This document shows positions 8,714 to 16,355 of a stretch of 64,000 nt of DNA, in pieces. Position numbers and translations under genes: made by a program. Below the pieces are notes generated by a model. It was given only the letters and a program-made list of their open reading frames with translations, did no database searches and had not been told where the DNA came from. Each line of letters starts with the position of its first letter. Position 1 is the stretch's first letter. This DNA is from an uncultured Oscillospiraceae bacterium (GTDB lineage Bacteria; Bacillota; Clostridia; Oscillospirales; Ruminococcaceae): positions 310,001-374,000 of the forward strand of contig CAJJZS010000001.1 of assembly GCA_905197685.1 (NCBI GenBank). The letters run 5' to 3'.

Positions 8714-8737
8714 AGCAAAAAGGATATAAAGTTACTG

Positions 8738-9859
8738 TTAAGACAGCGGCTTTGTCGGGAAAGAAACAGTAAAAATATTTCCGGCAGGGAAGTTCGGGGA
8801 AACACAAATCGAAGCGTGATGACGCTCCAATATTTTTTTGCATACCGCTAACCCCAATCCGTTGCCGCTGACAGTTTTATTTCTGGAAGAGTCCAGGCGA
8901 AAAAACGGCTCAAAGACAGCCTGACAATATTCTGCCGGAATGGTTTCGCCGTTATCGCTGATCAAAATTTGTACCGATTCTGTGTTTTTTCGGCAAGAAA
9001 CCTGCACAGCGCTGTATGGCGGAGAATATTTTACAGCATTTTCCAAAATGTTGTAAAATACGCGCTCCAACAAGCGGTCCTGTCCGTAAACAAGGCAGTC
9101 GTCCTGGTTTATTTCCAGGGAAATCTTTTTTTCTTCGGCAAGCGGGGTTAATTCCTGAACCACATCGTCGATGATGGGGAAAAGGTTGATGGGATTTAAT
9201 TTTTCTAAAGGAAGGTCGCGGCTGAACCAGAGCAAATCTTCAATTAAGACACTTAAATTTCCAAGCTGAAGATTGATGGAATCAATCAATTCGTTCACTT
9301 CCTGCTCGCTGTGGGGAGAAGAAAGACGGAAAACATCTAATTTTGTCTGCATAACGGCAAGGGGCGTTCTTAATTCATGCGCGGCATTGGCAGAAAACTG
9401 TTTTTGGGTAGAAAAGGAACGCTGAAGTTCGGTAATCATGCTGTTAAAGGAAAGGGAAAGCTGCTGCAATTCATCGGCAGATTGCGGGACATGAATCAGT
9501 TGGTCTAAATTATTGGCATTATGGTTTTTCATCTCTTCGGAAAGCTGGTGAATCGGTTTCAGTACATATCCCGCCGCAAGGTATGCGGTGATACTTCCAA
9601 GCGTTACAATACATACCGTTGCGATGATGGTTTCTTTTCGAAAAATTCGGTAAGAGGTTTGCAGACGCTGCGCCCGACAGATAAAATCTTCGGAATCGGC
9701 TTCAGCAGCAGCAACCGTTTTGGAGGCGGGAATAACGTCAATCATATTTACCATGCGTTTGGCAGAAAAATTGGAAAGCAGGGTTAAAATAATGCAGGAA
9801 ATCAGTAAAAAACAACTTGCGGCGATGGTAAATCGAATCCTGAGCGGGATTTTTTTCAT
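8738..9859 (-). CDS. Two-component sensor histidine kinase
   Basis: 373 residues. Two membrane segments (about residues 8-28 and 77-97) flank a short outside loop of about 50 residues. A HAMP region follows, then the phosphoacceptor helix FSANAAHELRTPLAVMQTKL with His161, the N box NILENAVKYSPP, and the G boxes LISDNGETI and SGNGLGLAVCKKI. Its ATG overlaps the stop of the response regulator gene (ATGA), so the pair is translationally coupled. Downstream on the same strand, across a 73-nt spacer with a strong hairpin, lie the redox lipoprotein genes. This suggests that the system senses envelope redox or thiol stress; that is inference. Confidence 0.93.
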   Translation of the reverse strand: MKKIPLRIRFTIAASCFLLISCIILTLLSNFSAKRMVNMIDVIPASKTVAAAEADSEDFICRAQRLQTSYRIFRKETIIATVCIVTLGSITAYLAAGYVLKPIHQLSEEMKNHNANNLDQLIHVPQSADELQQLSLSFNSMITELQRSFSTQKQFSANAAHELRTPLAVMQTKLDVFRLSSPHSEQEVNELIDSINLQLGNLSVLIEDLLWFSRDLPLEKLNPINLFPIIDDVVQELTPLAEEKKISLEINQDDCLVYGQDRLLERVFYNILENAVKYSPPYSAVQVSCRKNTESVQILISDNGETIPAEYCQAVFEPFFRLDSSRNKTVSGNGLGLAVCKKILERHHASICVSPNFPAGNIFTVSFPTKPLS

Positions 9860-10521
9860 AGCAAAAGATACCCCTCTCCGATTTTGGTTTGAATCGGGTC
9901 GTATCCGAAAGAAGATTTGAGCTTTTTTCGCATAGAAGAAAGGTGAACCCGAATGGAATTGCTGAAGGGGTCGGCGTCCCCGTTCCAGATATGTTCAATC
10001 AGTTCCTGCTGTGTGATGAGGCGTCCCTGATTTAAAAGAAAATACTCTAAAATGGCGGCTTCTTTCGCCGTAAAAGAAACGGCTTCTCCGTTTACGGTGA
10101 TTTCGCGGCTTAGAGTGTTCATTGTAAGATGATGATAAGTAACAGACGAGGAATGTTGAACAAACCGGCGGTTTAACAGGACTCGAATTCGGGCTTCCAG
10201 TTCCTCAAAGTGAAACGGTTTGGTCAGGTAGTCGCTTGCGCCCAGCTCAAACCCCGAGAGCTTGGTTTCCAGATGGTGATTTGCAGAAAGAATTAAAACT
10301 TTGATGTCGCTTTTTTCTGATTTCAGCTTGGAAAGAAGCTCCAGTCCGCTCATCTTCGGAAGATTAAGGTCAAGAATAATTGCATCATACAGGTTGTCGC
10401 TTGCCATTTGATATCCCTGTATTCCGTCCTGCGCGCAATCCACCGCATAACCTTTCAGAGTAAGACCGCGGGAAAGGTCGCGCAGCAGCTCGGGTTCGTC
10501 TTCTATTATTAAAATTTTCAT
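9856..10521 (-). CDS. OmpR-family response regulator
   Basis: 221 residues. The receiver domain begins MKILIIEDEPE, with the phospho-acceptor Asp51 in AIILDLNLPKMSG and the conserved Lys in DYLTKPFHF. The C-terminal winged helix has FTAKEAAILEYFLLNQG and SIRVHLSSMRKKL. The start is the ATG at 10521 behind a strong AAGGAGG; a longer in-frame reading to 10632 gives a non-conserved N-terminus and has no ribosome binding site. It is the first gene of the minus-strand cluster. An inverted repeat GTTGCA-N8-TGCAAC lies 55-75 bases upstream of the start. Confidence 0.93.
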   Translation of the reverse strand: MKILIIEDEPELLRDLSRGLTLKGYAVDCAQDGIQGYQMASDNLYDAIILDLNLPKMSGLELLSKLKSEKSDIKVLILSANHHLETKLSGFELGASDYLTKPFHFEELEARIRVLLNRRFVQHSSSVTYHHLTMNTLSREITVNGEAVSFTAKEAAILEYFLLNQGRLITQQELIEHIWNGDADPFSNSIRVHLSSMRKKLKSSFGYDPIQTKIGEGYLLL

Positions 10522-10575
10522 ATCTTTCCTCCTTAAAAAACAGGGAAAATAAAAATTTTTTATAACTGTGTGATT

Positions 10576-10595
10576 GTTGCATAAATCGGTGCAAC
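10576..10595. promoter_or_regulatory. Candidate operator (GTTGCA inverted repeat)
   Basis: A perfect 6-bp inverted repeat with an 8-base spacer sits in the region upstream of the minus-strand response regulator. It may be an autoregulatory binding site. The rest of 10522-10934 is AT-rich and non-coding, and I see no gene in it. Confidence 0.3.
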
Positions 10596-10835
10596 TTTTA
10601 AGGCATTTCGGGGTATTAGTGAAAGGAAACATTTTTTAATTACTCTTCCGACAAAAAAGAAGAATACGGAAAGTTTTGGGAGATTTCCCGATTTGCCTGC
10701 CGCTGCTGCCCGATTTTTTAAATTTAAATCACCGGTAAAATAAAAGTTTCATTTTGCTTTTTATTATATCAAATTTTTTACCGCCCCACAACACGGAAAA
10801 GAAGAGATAAAAATATCATTTTGCTTCTACAAAGA

Positions 10836-10864
10836 TTGAATTAAACCAAAATCTGCGGTATAAT
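10836..10864 (+). promoter_or_regulatory. Sigma-A type promoter for the 30-aa peptide
   Basis: TTGAAT at 10836-10841 and TATAAT at 10859-10864 are separated by 17 bases. The transcript would carry a small hairpin (GGAATACC/GGTGTTCC) before the GGGAGGA ribosome binding site of the small ORF. Confidence 0.7.
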
Positions 10865-10934
10865 AAAGTAGGAAAAGACAAACAGGGAATACCCTCCGAG
10901 GTGTTCCGGTAAAAAAATCAGGGAGGAATTTTTT

Positions 10935-11027
10935 ATGAAACAATTTCGTGTTTTTTTGAACCTGGCAATTATCGCAGTAAGTATCTGCAATATTTTCCTT
11001 ATTTTAAGCGGAAAAGACGAAAACTGA
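10935..11027 (+). CDS. Small single-pass membrane peptide, 30 aa
   Basis: The ORF reads MKQFRVFLNLAI, continues as a hydrophobic stretch through about residue 24, and ends SGKDEN. It has its own promoter with a perfect -10 box, a strong GGGAGGA 7-8 bases before the ATG, and a hairpin about 40 bp after the stop, so it looks like a real, independently expressed gene. The positive N-terminus and acidic C-terminus suggest one membrane pass. I do not recognise the family. It could be a small regulatory membrane peptide or a toxin of a type I system; no antisense promoter was clearly seen. Confidence 0.55.
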   Translation: MKQFRVFLNLAIIAVSICNIFLILSGKDEN

Positions 11028-11067
11028 TTCAGAAAGAAATTTGCTAAAGCAGAATCGGGCTTTGTTT

Positions 11068-11100
11068 CCCCGAAAGCGGGTATGAAATCCGTTTTCGGGG
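11068..11100. repeat. Inverted repeat (hairpin) after the small peptide gene
   Basis: CCCCGAAAGCGG and CCGTTTTCGGGG form a 12-bp stem with one G-T pair and a 9-base loop. No T tract follows on either strand, so it is not a standard terminator. It could be an RNA stability element. Confidence 0.5.
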
Positions 11101-11169
11101 AATTTCCCGCAAAAAAGATGAAAAGCCTGACTTGTTAAAAGATAGACAAGAGAAAAAAGCAAACAAGCC

Positions 11170-11198
11170 TTGCAAATTATGAAAAATCTGTCTATAAT
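11170..11198 (+). promoter_or_regulatory. Promoter of ribF
   Basis: TTGCAA (11170-11175) and TATAAT (11193-11198) with a 17-base spacer lie 40 bases before the ribF start. No FMN riboswitch sequence was recognised here. Confidence 0.7.
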
Positions 11199-11237
11199 GT
11201 TTGAGAGAAACACGCAAAGAAACGGGGAAATGAGAGC

Positions 11238-12197
11238 TTGAAGATTTCAAAAGAATTTATCAAACCGGATTCCGGAAAACCTGCGTCGGTGGCGTTGGGA
11301 CTGTTTGACGGAGTACATATCGGACATCGGGAAGTGTTGGGAAAAGCATTGGAGAACAGCGCATATTCTCCGTGCGTGTTTACCTATACAATTTCGGACT
11401 CTGTTCCCCAAAACAAGAAAGATTATGTGGCTTTAACCTTGGATAATCAAAAGTGCGGCATTTTGGCGCAGATGGGATTTGAACTGACCGTGATGCCGGA
11501 TTTTAAAAATTTTAAAGATTTGGAGCCGGAGGAATTTGTGGAAAAAATGCTGATTGAAAAGATGGGCGCAAAGGAACTGAGCTGCGGCTATGATTTTACT
11601 TTTGGAAAACAGGGAAAAGGAACGACCGAACAGCTCAAGGAAATTGCGCAAAAACACGGAGTAACGGTAAATATTGTCAGCCCCATTCGCATGGAGGGGG
11701 AGGCAGTCAGCTCAACCCGAATCAGGAAAGCGATTTTACAGGGGGAAATGGATAAAGCAAGCAAGATGCTGGGACGCCGATTTTCCATCTGTTTAAAGGT
11801 GGAACACGGCAACCAAATCGGCAGACTGATGGATTTTCCGACCATCAATCAGGTCTTTCCGCCCCATCATATTGTGCCGAAATACGGTGTTTATTCCACG
11901 ATTGTCAATATAGACGGCAAGCTGTACGGAGGGGTAACTAATGTTGGGGTAAAGCCGACAGTAGGAGCAGACAGCCCTTTGGCAGAAACATATATCATGG
12001 ATTTTTGCGGAGATTTGTACGGAAGAACGGTGGAAGTGTTTTTCTTCCGCTTTATTCGTCCGGAACAAAAGTTCCCGAATATCGACGCTTTAAAACATCA
12101 AATGGAAAAAGATAAAGCGGAGGTAACGCAGGATGTTGCGGAAAATATCGAACAACTGCTGTTCGACCGTCTTTCCTTGCAGAAAACAGAGGTTTAA
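11238..12197 (+). CDS. ribF: Bifunctional riboflavin kinase / FAD synthetase
   Basis: 319 residues. It converts riboflavin to FMN and then FAD with ATP. The N-terminal nucleotidyltransferase domain shows LGLFDGVHIGHREVL (HxGH motif), the strand ELSCGYDFTFGKQGKG, and the SSTRIRKAILQGEMDKASKM turn. The C-terminal kinase domain shows RLMDFPTINQ (usually GFPTAN), KYGVYSTIVNIDG, TNVGVKPTVG and DLYGRTVEVFFFRFIRPEQK. The start is taken as TTG 11238, because GGGGAA lies about 10 bases upstream and no ATG or GTG is available in frame at the conserved N-terminus. It precedes rpsO, which has its own promoter. Confidence 0.93.
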   Translation: MKISKEFIKPDSGKPASVALGLFDGVHIGHREVLGKALENSAYSPCVFTYTISDSVPQNKKDYVALTLDNQKCGILAQMGFELTVMPDFKNFKDLEPEEFVEKMLIEKMGAKELSCGYDFTFGKQGKGTTEQLKEIAQKHGVTVNIVSPIRMEGEAVSSTRIRKAILQGEMDKASKMLGRRFSICLKVEHGNQIGRLMDFPTINQVFPPHHIVPKYGVYSTIVNIDGKLYGGVTNVGVKPTVGADSPLAETYIMDFCGDLYGRTVEVFFFRFIRPEQKFPNIDALKHQMEKDKAEVTQDVAENIEQLLFDRLSLQKTEV

Positions 12198-12240
12198 GCA
12201 AACAAATTGCCGATATTGCGCAGCTTTTTGAAAAAAGGTG

Positions 12241-12269
12241 TTTACAAACGCCGTCAGGTGTGTTATACT
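12241..12269 (+). promoter_or_regulatory. Promoter of rpsO
   Basis: TTTACA at 12241-12246 and TATACT at 12264-12269, with a 17-base spacer, precede a leader of about 150 bases. Confidence 0.75.
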
Positions 12270-12275
12270 GAATAG

Positions 12276-12427
12276 GCAAGCTGTGAGTAAAAACAGCTGC
12301 GTTTCTGATTGCCGTAACCCGGTCTAAGGAAACCGCCGCGTAGTTTCCCCTTGTGGGACAATCGGGCATTTCACCGGCCTTAAACCTAGTTATCGGTGAA
12401 CAAATATTTTTATGAGGTGAATGAACC
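12276..12427 (+). promoter_or_regulatory. Structured leader of rpsO (candidate S15 autoregulatory RNA)
   Basis: The untranslated leader has several complementary pairs: GATTG with CAATC as an outer helix, AAGGAAAC with GTTTCCCCTT inside it, and TTCACCG with CGGTGAA just before the ribosome binding site. S15 leaders in many bacteria fold into junctions that bind S15 and repress translation. The fold here is read by eye, and its membership in a known class is inference. Confidence 0.55.
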
Positions 12428-12694
12428 ATGATGAGAAAAGAAGAAAAAACACAGGTAATCGAACAGAACAGACTGCATGAAACCGACACCGGTTCCGCAG
12501 AAGTACAGATTGCAATCCTCACCAAGAGAATCAACGATCTGACCGAGCATTTCAAAGCAAACAAAAACGACCATCATTCCAGACGCGGTCTGCTGAAAAT
12601 GGTAGGTCGTCGCCGCAATATGCTCAACTACCTGAAGAAAAAAGATATCAATCGTTACCGTGCAACTATCGAAAAACTGGGTCTGAGAAAGTAA
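12428..12694 (+). CDS. rpsO: 30S ribosomal protein S15
   Basis: 88 residues, the usual length. The family core is clear: ETDTGSAEVQIAILTKRIN, HFKANKNDHHSRRGLL, VGRRRNMLNYLKKKD. S15 binds the central domain of 16S rRNA early in 30S assembly and contacts 23S rRNA in bridge B4. The first of two adjacent ATG codons (12428) is used here; TGAGGTGAA lies about 8 bases upstream. It is followed by a strong hairpin and then pnp, the common rpsO-pnp order. Confidence 0.97.
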   Translation: MMRKEEKTQVIEQNRLHETDTGSAEVQIAILTKRINDLTEHFKANKNDHHSRRGLLKMVGRRRNMLNYLKKKDINRYRATIEKLGLRK

Positions 12695-12714
12695 TTTCCG
12701 GACTTCTCAGAAGG

Positions 12715-12756
12715 AGGCGGAAGCATTCGGAGAAATCCGCGGTGCTTCTGCCTTTT
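12715..12756 (+). terminator. Hairpin/terminator between rpsO and pnp
   Basis: AGGCGGAAGCA and TGCTTCTGCCT pair (one G-T) around an inner CGGA-GAAA-TCCG tetraloop stem, ending in TTTT. It can terminate rpsO transcripts or act as a processing site of the rpsO-pnp mRNA. Confidence 0.7.
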
Positions 12757-12800
12757 ACACATCACTGTACGAAAGGGTCGGTTGGGGGCAGAGAACCTGT

Positions 12801-12856
12801 TTTTAGCATAAAATCGAGTTTCATCATATCAGCTGAGATTGGATTTTTTGCTAAAA
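12801..12856 (+). promoter_or_regulatory. Long hairpin in the pnp leader
   Basis: TTTTAGCATAAAATC and GATTTTTTGCTAAAA are complementary over about 15 bp with one mismatch. The hairpin ends 53 bases before the pnp start. In E. coli, pnp is controlled by cleavage of a leader hairpin by RNase III and then by PNPase; an analogous mechanism here is inference. Confidence 0.55.
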
Positions 12857-12909
12857 GGGTGCTTGTCCCAGCCGTCCGAGGACAACAAAGATTAAGGAGG
12901 CTGCAAACC

Positions 12910-15030
12910 ATGTTTGAAAATTTCAGAGTATTTGAAACAGAACTTGCAGGCAAAAAGATTTCCTTTGAAACAGGAAAAATGGCTTGCCTTGCAAACGGAT
13001 CTGTTTTGGTTCGATACGGCGATACCACCGTTATGGTAAACGTAACCGCTGCTCCAAAGCCGAGAGAGGGCGTAGACTTTTTCCCGCTTTCCGTTGATTT
13101 TGAAGAAAAGCTGTACGCAGTAGGAAAAATCCCGGGTTCCTTTATTAAAAGAGAGAGCCGTCCTTCCCAGAAAGCAATCCTGACTTCCCGTCTGGTTGAC
13201 CGTCCGATTCGTCCTTTGTTCCCGAAGGATATGAGAAACGATGTTTCGGTTGTTATGACCGTTTTGTCCGTTGACCAGGATTATTCCCCGGAAGTTGCGG
13301 GTATGTTGGGTACTTCCTTTGCACTTTCAATCTCCGATATTCCGTGGAACGGACCGATTGGAGGCGTACAGGTTGGTTTGGTTGACGGAGAAATCATCGT
13401 TTGCCCGAATGAAGAACAGAGAAAGAAATCCGATCTTCAGCTGACCGTTGCAGGTACTCGCGAAAAAATCGTTATGATTGAAGCAGGCGCAAACGAAGTA
13501 GACAACGAAACCATGCTTGCCGCAATCGCAAAAGGTCACGAAGAAATTAAAAAGATTGCGCAGTTTATCGCAGACGTTCAGGCAGAAATCGGTAAACCGA
13601 AATTTACCTTTGAATCTCAGGAAGTAGATCCTGCGATGTTTGAAGCAATCAAAGAATTTGCGATTGACAAAGTAAAATTTGCTTTGGATACCGATGATAA
13701 AAACATTCGTGAGGAAAGACTGGCTCCGGTTATCGAAGAAATTCATGCAAAATTTGACGAGCAGTACCCGGAAGAAACTGCAAAAATTGACGAATGTATC
13801 TATAAATTACAGAAGTTTGTAGTAAGAAGATGGCTGCTGGACGAAGGGAAACGAGTTGACGGCAGAGGAATTGACGAGATTCGTCCGCTTGCGGCAGAGG
13901 TTGGTTTGATTCCGCGTGTACACGGTTCCGCGATGTTCACCAGAGGTCAGACACAGGTTATGACAATCACCACTTTGGGTCCGGTGTCCGATGCCCAGAT
14001 TCTGGACGGCATTGACAACGAAGAAACAAAGCGTTATATGCACCAGTACAACTTCCCGTCCTACTCTGTCGGTGAAACAAAACCGTCCAGAGGTCCGGGT
14101 CGTCGTGAAATCGGTCACGGCGCATTGGCAGAACGCGCTTTGGAACCGGTTATTCCTCCGGTAGAAGAATTTCCATATGCATACCGTCTGGTATCCGAGG
14201 TTCTTTCTTCTAACGGTTCCACTTCTCAGGGCTCCATCTGTGCATCCACCCTTTCGTTGATGGACGCAGGTGTTCCGATTAAAGCTCCTGTTGCAGGTAT
14301 TTCCTGCGGTTTGATTACCGAAGGTGACCGTTGGATGACAATGGTTGATATTCAGGGATTGGAAGACTTCTTCGGCGATATGGACTTTAAGGTAGGCGGT
14401 ACTCATAAGGGTATCACTGCAATTCAGGTAGATATCAAGATTGACGGTTTAACTTTGGATATTATTGCAGAAGCATTTGAAAAAACACGCAAAGCAAGAA
14501 TCTATATTCTGGATGAAATCATGCTCAAGGCTCTGCCTCGTCCAAGAGCGGAAGTAAATGAGTACGCTCCGAAGATGGTAAGTCTGAAGATTCCGGTAGA
14601 CAAGATTCGTGAAGTAATCGGCTCCGGCGGCAAAGTAATCCAGAAAATCTGCGCAGAGTGCGATGTTAAGGTTGACATTGAAGAAAACGGCGATGTATTT
14701 GTTTCCGGTATCAAGAAAGAAAATGTAAACCGCGCAGTCAGCATGATTGAAACAATTGCCCGTGATCCGGAAGTCGGCGCGTTCTATAAAGGCAGAGTTA
14801 CCAAACTGATGAACTTCGGCGCATTTGTTGAAATTGCTCCGGGAAAAGAAGGTTTGGTTCACATCTCCAAACTTGACACCAAGCGTGTTGAAAAGGTAGA
14901 AGATGTTGTCAATGTAGATGACGAAATTTTGGTTAAAGTAACCGATATTGACAGCCAGGGAAGAATTAACCTCTCCAGAAAAGACGCATTGATTGCGATG
15001 GAAAATAAACAGAAGAAAAACGCAGAATAA
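12910..15030 (+). CDS. pnp: Polyribonucleotide nucleotidyltransferase (PNPase)
   Basis: 706 residues. It degrades RNA 3' to 5' by phosphorolysis as a trimeric ring. Two RNase PH-like domains (about 1-215 and 310-545, the second with FTRGQTQVMTITTLG and GRREIGHGALAERAL) flank an all-helical region. A KH domain follows (VIGSGGKVIQKICAEC, about 560-620), then an S1 domain (GRVTKLMNFGAFVEI and GLVHISKL, about 625-695). The start is ATG 12910 behind AAGGAGG. The frame stays open upstream to 12742 but that part is not conserved and overlaps leader hairpins. A terminator follows the stop. Confidence 0.97.
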   Translation: MFENFRVFETELAGKKISFETGKMACLANGSVLVRYGDTTVMVNVTAAPKPREGVDFFPLSVDFEEKLYAVGKIPGSFIKRESRPSQKAILTSRLVDRPIRPLFPKDMRNDVSVVMTVLSVDQDYSPEVAGMLGTSFALSISDIPWNGPIGGVQVGLVDGEIIVCPNEEQRKKSDLQLTVAGTREKIVMIEAGANEVDNETMLAAIAKGHEEIKKIAQFIADVQAEIGKPKFTFESQEVDPAMFEAIKEFAIDKVKFALDTDDKNIREERLAPVIEEIHAKFDEQYPEETAKIDECIYKLQKFVVRRWLLDEGKRVDGRGIDEIRPLAAEVGLIPRVHGSAMFTRGQTQVMTITTLGPVSDAQILDGIDNEETKRYMHQYNFPSYSVGETKPSRGPGRREIGHGALAERALEPVIPPVEEFPYAYRLVSEVLSSNGSTSQGSICASTLSLMDAGVPIKAPVAGISCGLITEGDRWMTMVDIQGLEDFFGDMDFKVGGTHKGITAIQVDIKIDGLTLDIIAEAFEKTRKARIYILDEIMLKALPRPRAEVNEYAPKMVSLKIPVDKIREVIGSGGKVIQKICAECDVKVDIEENGDVFVSGIKKENVNRAVSMIETIARDPEVGAFYKGRVTKLMNFGAFVEIAPGKEGLVHISKLDTKRVEKVEDVVNVDDEILVKVTDIDSQGRINLSRKDALIAMENKQKKNAE

Positions 15031-15043
15031 TTTTGCGTAAAGC

Positions 15044-15079
15044 TCAAAACCACCCAATGAAACGGGTGGTTTTGATTTT
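15044..15079 (+). terminator. Terminator of pnp
   Basis: TCAAAACCACCC and GGGTGGTTTTGA form a perfect 12-bp stem followed by TTTTA. Confidence 0.88.
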
Positions 15080-15114
15080 ATGGGAAAAAATAAAAAAAGA
15101 AAGAAGGGAAACAG

Positions 15115-15984
15115 GTGGAGTTGCTGCAATTACGATATTTTTTGACAGTTGCAAAAACAGGACATATGACTTCGGCAGCACAGAAACTGAATGTTTCACA
15201 GCCGGTGTTGAGCAAAAGCATTAACCGCTTGGAAGAGGAACTTGGCGTGGCGCTGTTTGACCGAGTGGGAAGAAGAATCCAGCTGAATAGCTACGGAAAG
15301 GTTTTTCAGAAAAATATCAGCAAGGTGCTGAAACTGTTGGATTATTCGGTGCAGGAGGTTCAAAATTTGGATAAAGAGGGAGTATATGAAATACGAATCC
15401 AGATTGCTGCCGCAGCAGCTCTTTCCGTGCGCTTAATTCGCGATTTTGCCCTGCTGTATCCCAATATTACCTTTAAGCTGGAACAAAACGAAACGCATAG
15501 TATCTGGGATAAGGAGGAAGACGTAGATGTTTTAATTACTTCCTCACGAAGAGAGGATATTTTGCCAAACAGTATCACGCTGTTCTCGGAGGAGATTGCA
15601 ATCGGTGTTTCGGAACAACACCCGTTAAGCCGCTATGACAGCATTGAACTGAGCAAGATTCAGAATGAAAACTTTATCGAACGCCGTCCCGATAATAATT
15701 TCAGAAAGCTGACGGACAGTTTTTTCAGAGAAGCAGGATTGAGAAGAAACATTTCTTTCGAGTGCGATTCACCCGATGTTGTCCTCTCATTGATTCAGAG
15801 CGGAATGGGAATAGGTTTTATCGGAATGAAATCTGTGCGTATGGACGGTATTAAAATGCTGCATGTCACCGATACTGAATGTGAGAGATTTGTAGAATTA
15901 CAATGGCCGGAGAATCATTACCGCAACCCGGGTGTGCTGAAATTTGTGGAATTCTCACAAAAATATTTTGAGAAATATCGTTAA
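15115..15984 (+). CDS. LysR-family transcriptional regulator
   Basis: 289 residues. The N-terminal winged helix-turn-helix is the standard LysR one (LLQLRYFLTVAKTGHMTSAA, QPVLSKSINRLEEELG). The effector-binding domain (about 90-289) contains IGVSEQHPLSRYDSIEL and SGMGIGFIGMKS. The start is GTG 15115, with GAAGGGAA 9 bases upstream. A terminator separates it from the four-gene operon that starts 372 bp downstream on the same strand, which is its most likely target. The effector is unknown; it may be the transported or hydrolysed compound. Confidence 0.9.
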   Translation: MELLQLRYFLTVAKTGHMTSAAQKLNVSQPVLSKSINRLEEELGVALFDRVGRRIQLNSYGKVFQKNISKVLKLLDYSVQEVQNLDKEGVYEIRIQIAAAAALSVRLIRDFALLYPNITFKLEQNETHSIWDKEEDVDVLITSSRREDILPNSITLFSEEIAIGVSEQHPLSRYDSIELSKIQNENFIERRPDNNFRKLTDSFFREAGLRRNISFECDSPDVVLSLIQSGMGIGFIGMKSVRMDGIKMLHVTDTECERFVELQWPENHYRNPGVLKFVEFSQKYFEKYR

Positions 15985-15998
15985 AATGAATAGAAGAG

Positions 15999-16033
15999 AA
16001 AAAGGGAAGGTTGAAGAATACCTTCCCTTTTTC
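15999..16033 (+). terminator. Terminator of the lysR gene
   Basis: AAAAAGGGAAGGT and ACCTTCCCTTTTT form a perfect 13-bp stem with an 8-base loop and a T-rich end. Confidence 0.88.
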
Positions 16034-16206
16034 TTTTATTATGAAATCGTTTTTCATCTGTTTTTAATGGAATTACAGCCGGAAAAGGCAAAAACAGAAG
16101 GAATATTCAGTCTTTTTTTCATCTTTACGGAAATAACTGTCATAAATCAGTCAAAAGTAATGGTTACTATGGAAAAGCGCAACTTTGACAGCATGATCAG
16201 AAAGAC

Positions 16207-16242
16207 AAATCAATAGCTTTAAAGCTATTGATTTTATTTTTT
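16207..16242. terminator. Palindromic hairpin in the lysR-DUF3100 gap
   Basis: AATCAATAGCTTT and AAAGCTATTGATT are perfect arms followed by a T-rich run. It may be a second terminator or, given its position just upstream of the operon promoter, a regulatory palindrome. The remainder of 16034-16206 holds no convincing gene. Confidence 0.6.
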
Positions 16243-16249
16243 ATATCTA

Positions 16250-16279
16250 TTAGACAGAATCAGTTTAAGGTGCTATCAT
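16250..16279 (+). promoter_or_regulatory. Probable promoter of the DUF3100 operon
   Basis: TTAGAC (16250-16255) and TATCAT (16274-16279) with an 18-base spacer. The weak match fits a promoter that needs an activator such as the upstream LysR protein. Confidence 0.5.
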
Positions 16280-16355
16280 AGTGGTGCAATCTAAATTTGG
16301 CAGCAGTATTTCTGTTATCAGGCTGCCCGATGCAGAAAAGAGGAGGAATTGATTT

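Noticed and set aside
11100..11237. FMN riboswitch before ribF
   Set aside because: No conserved RFN-element sequence is visible, and the promoter lies only about 40 bases from the start.
12742..12909. Longer N-terminus for PNPase
   Set aside because: The extra 56 residues are not conserved and overlap two leader hairpins; AAGGAGG points to ATG 12910.
13807..14406. Long minus-strand open frame inside pnp
   Set aside because: Antisense shadow of a strongly conserved gene; no ribosome binding site or family signature.
15944..16216. 90-residue open frame after the lysR gene
   Set aside because: It starts inside the lysR gene and reads through a perfect terminator hairpin; no recognised family.
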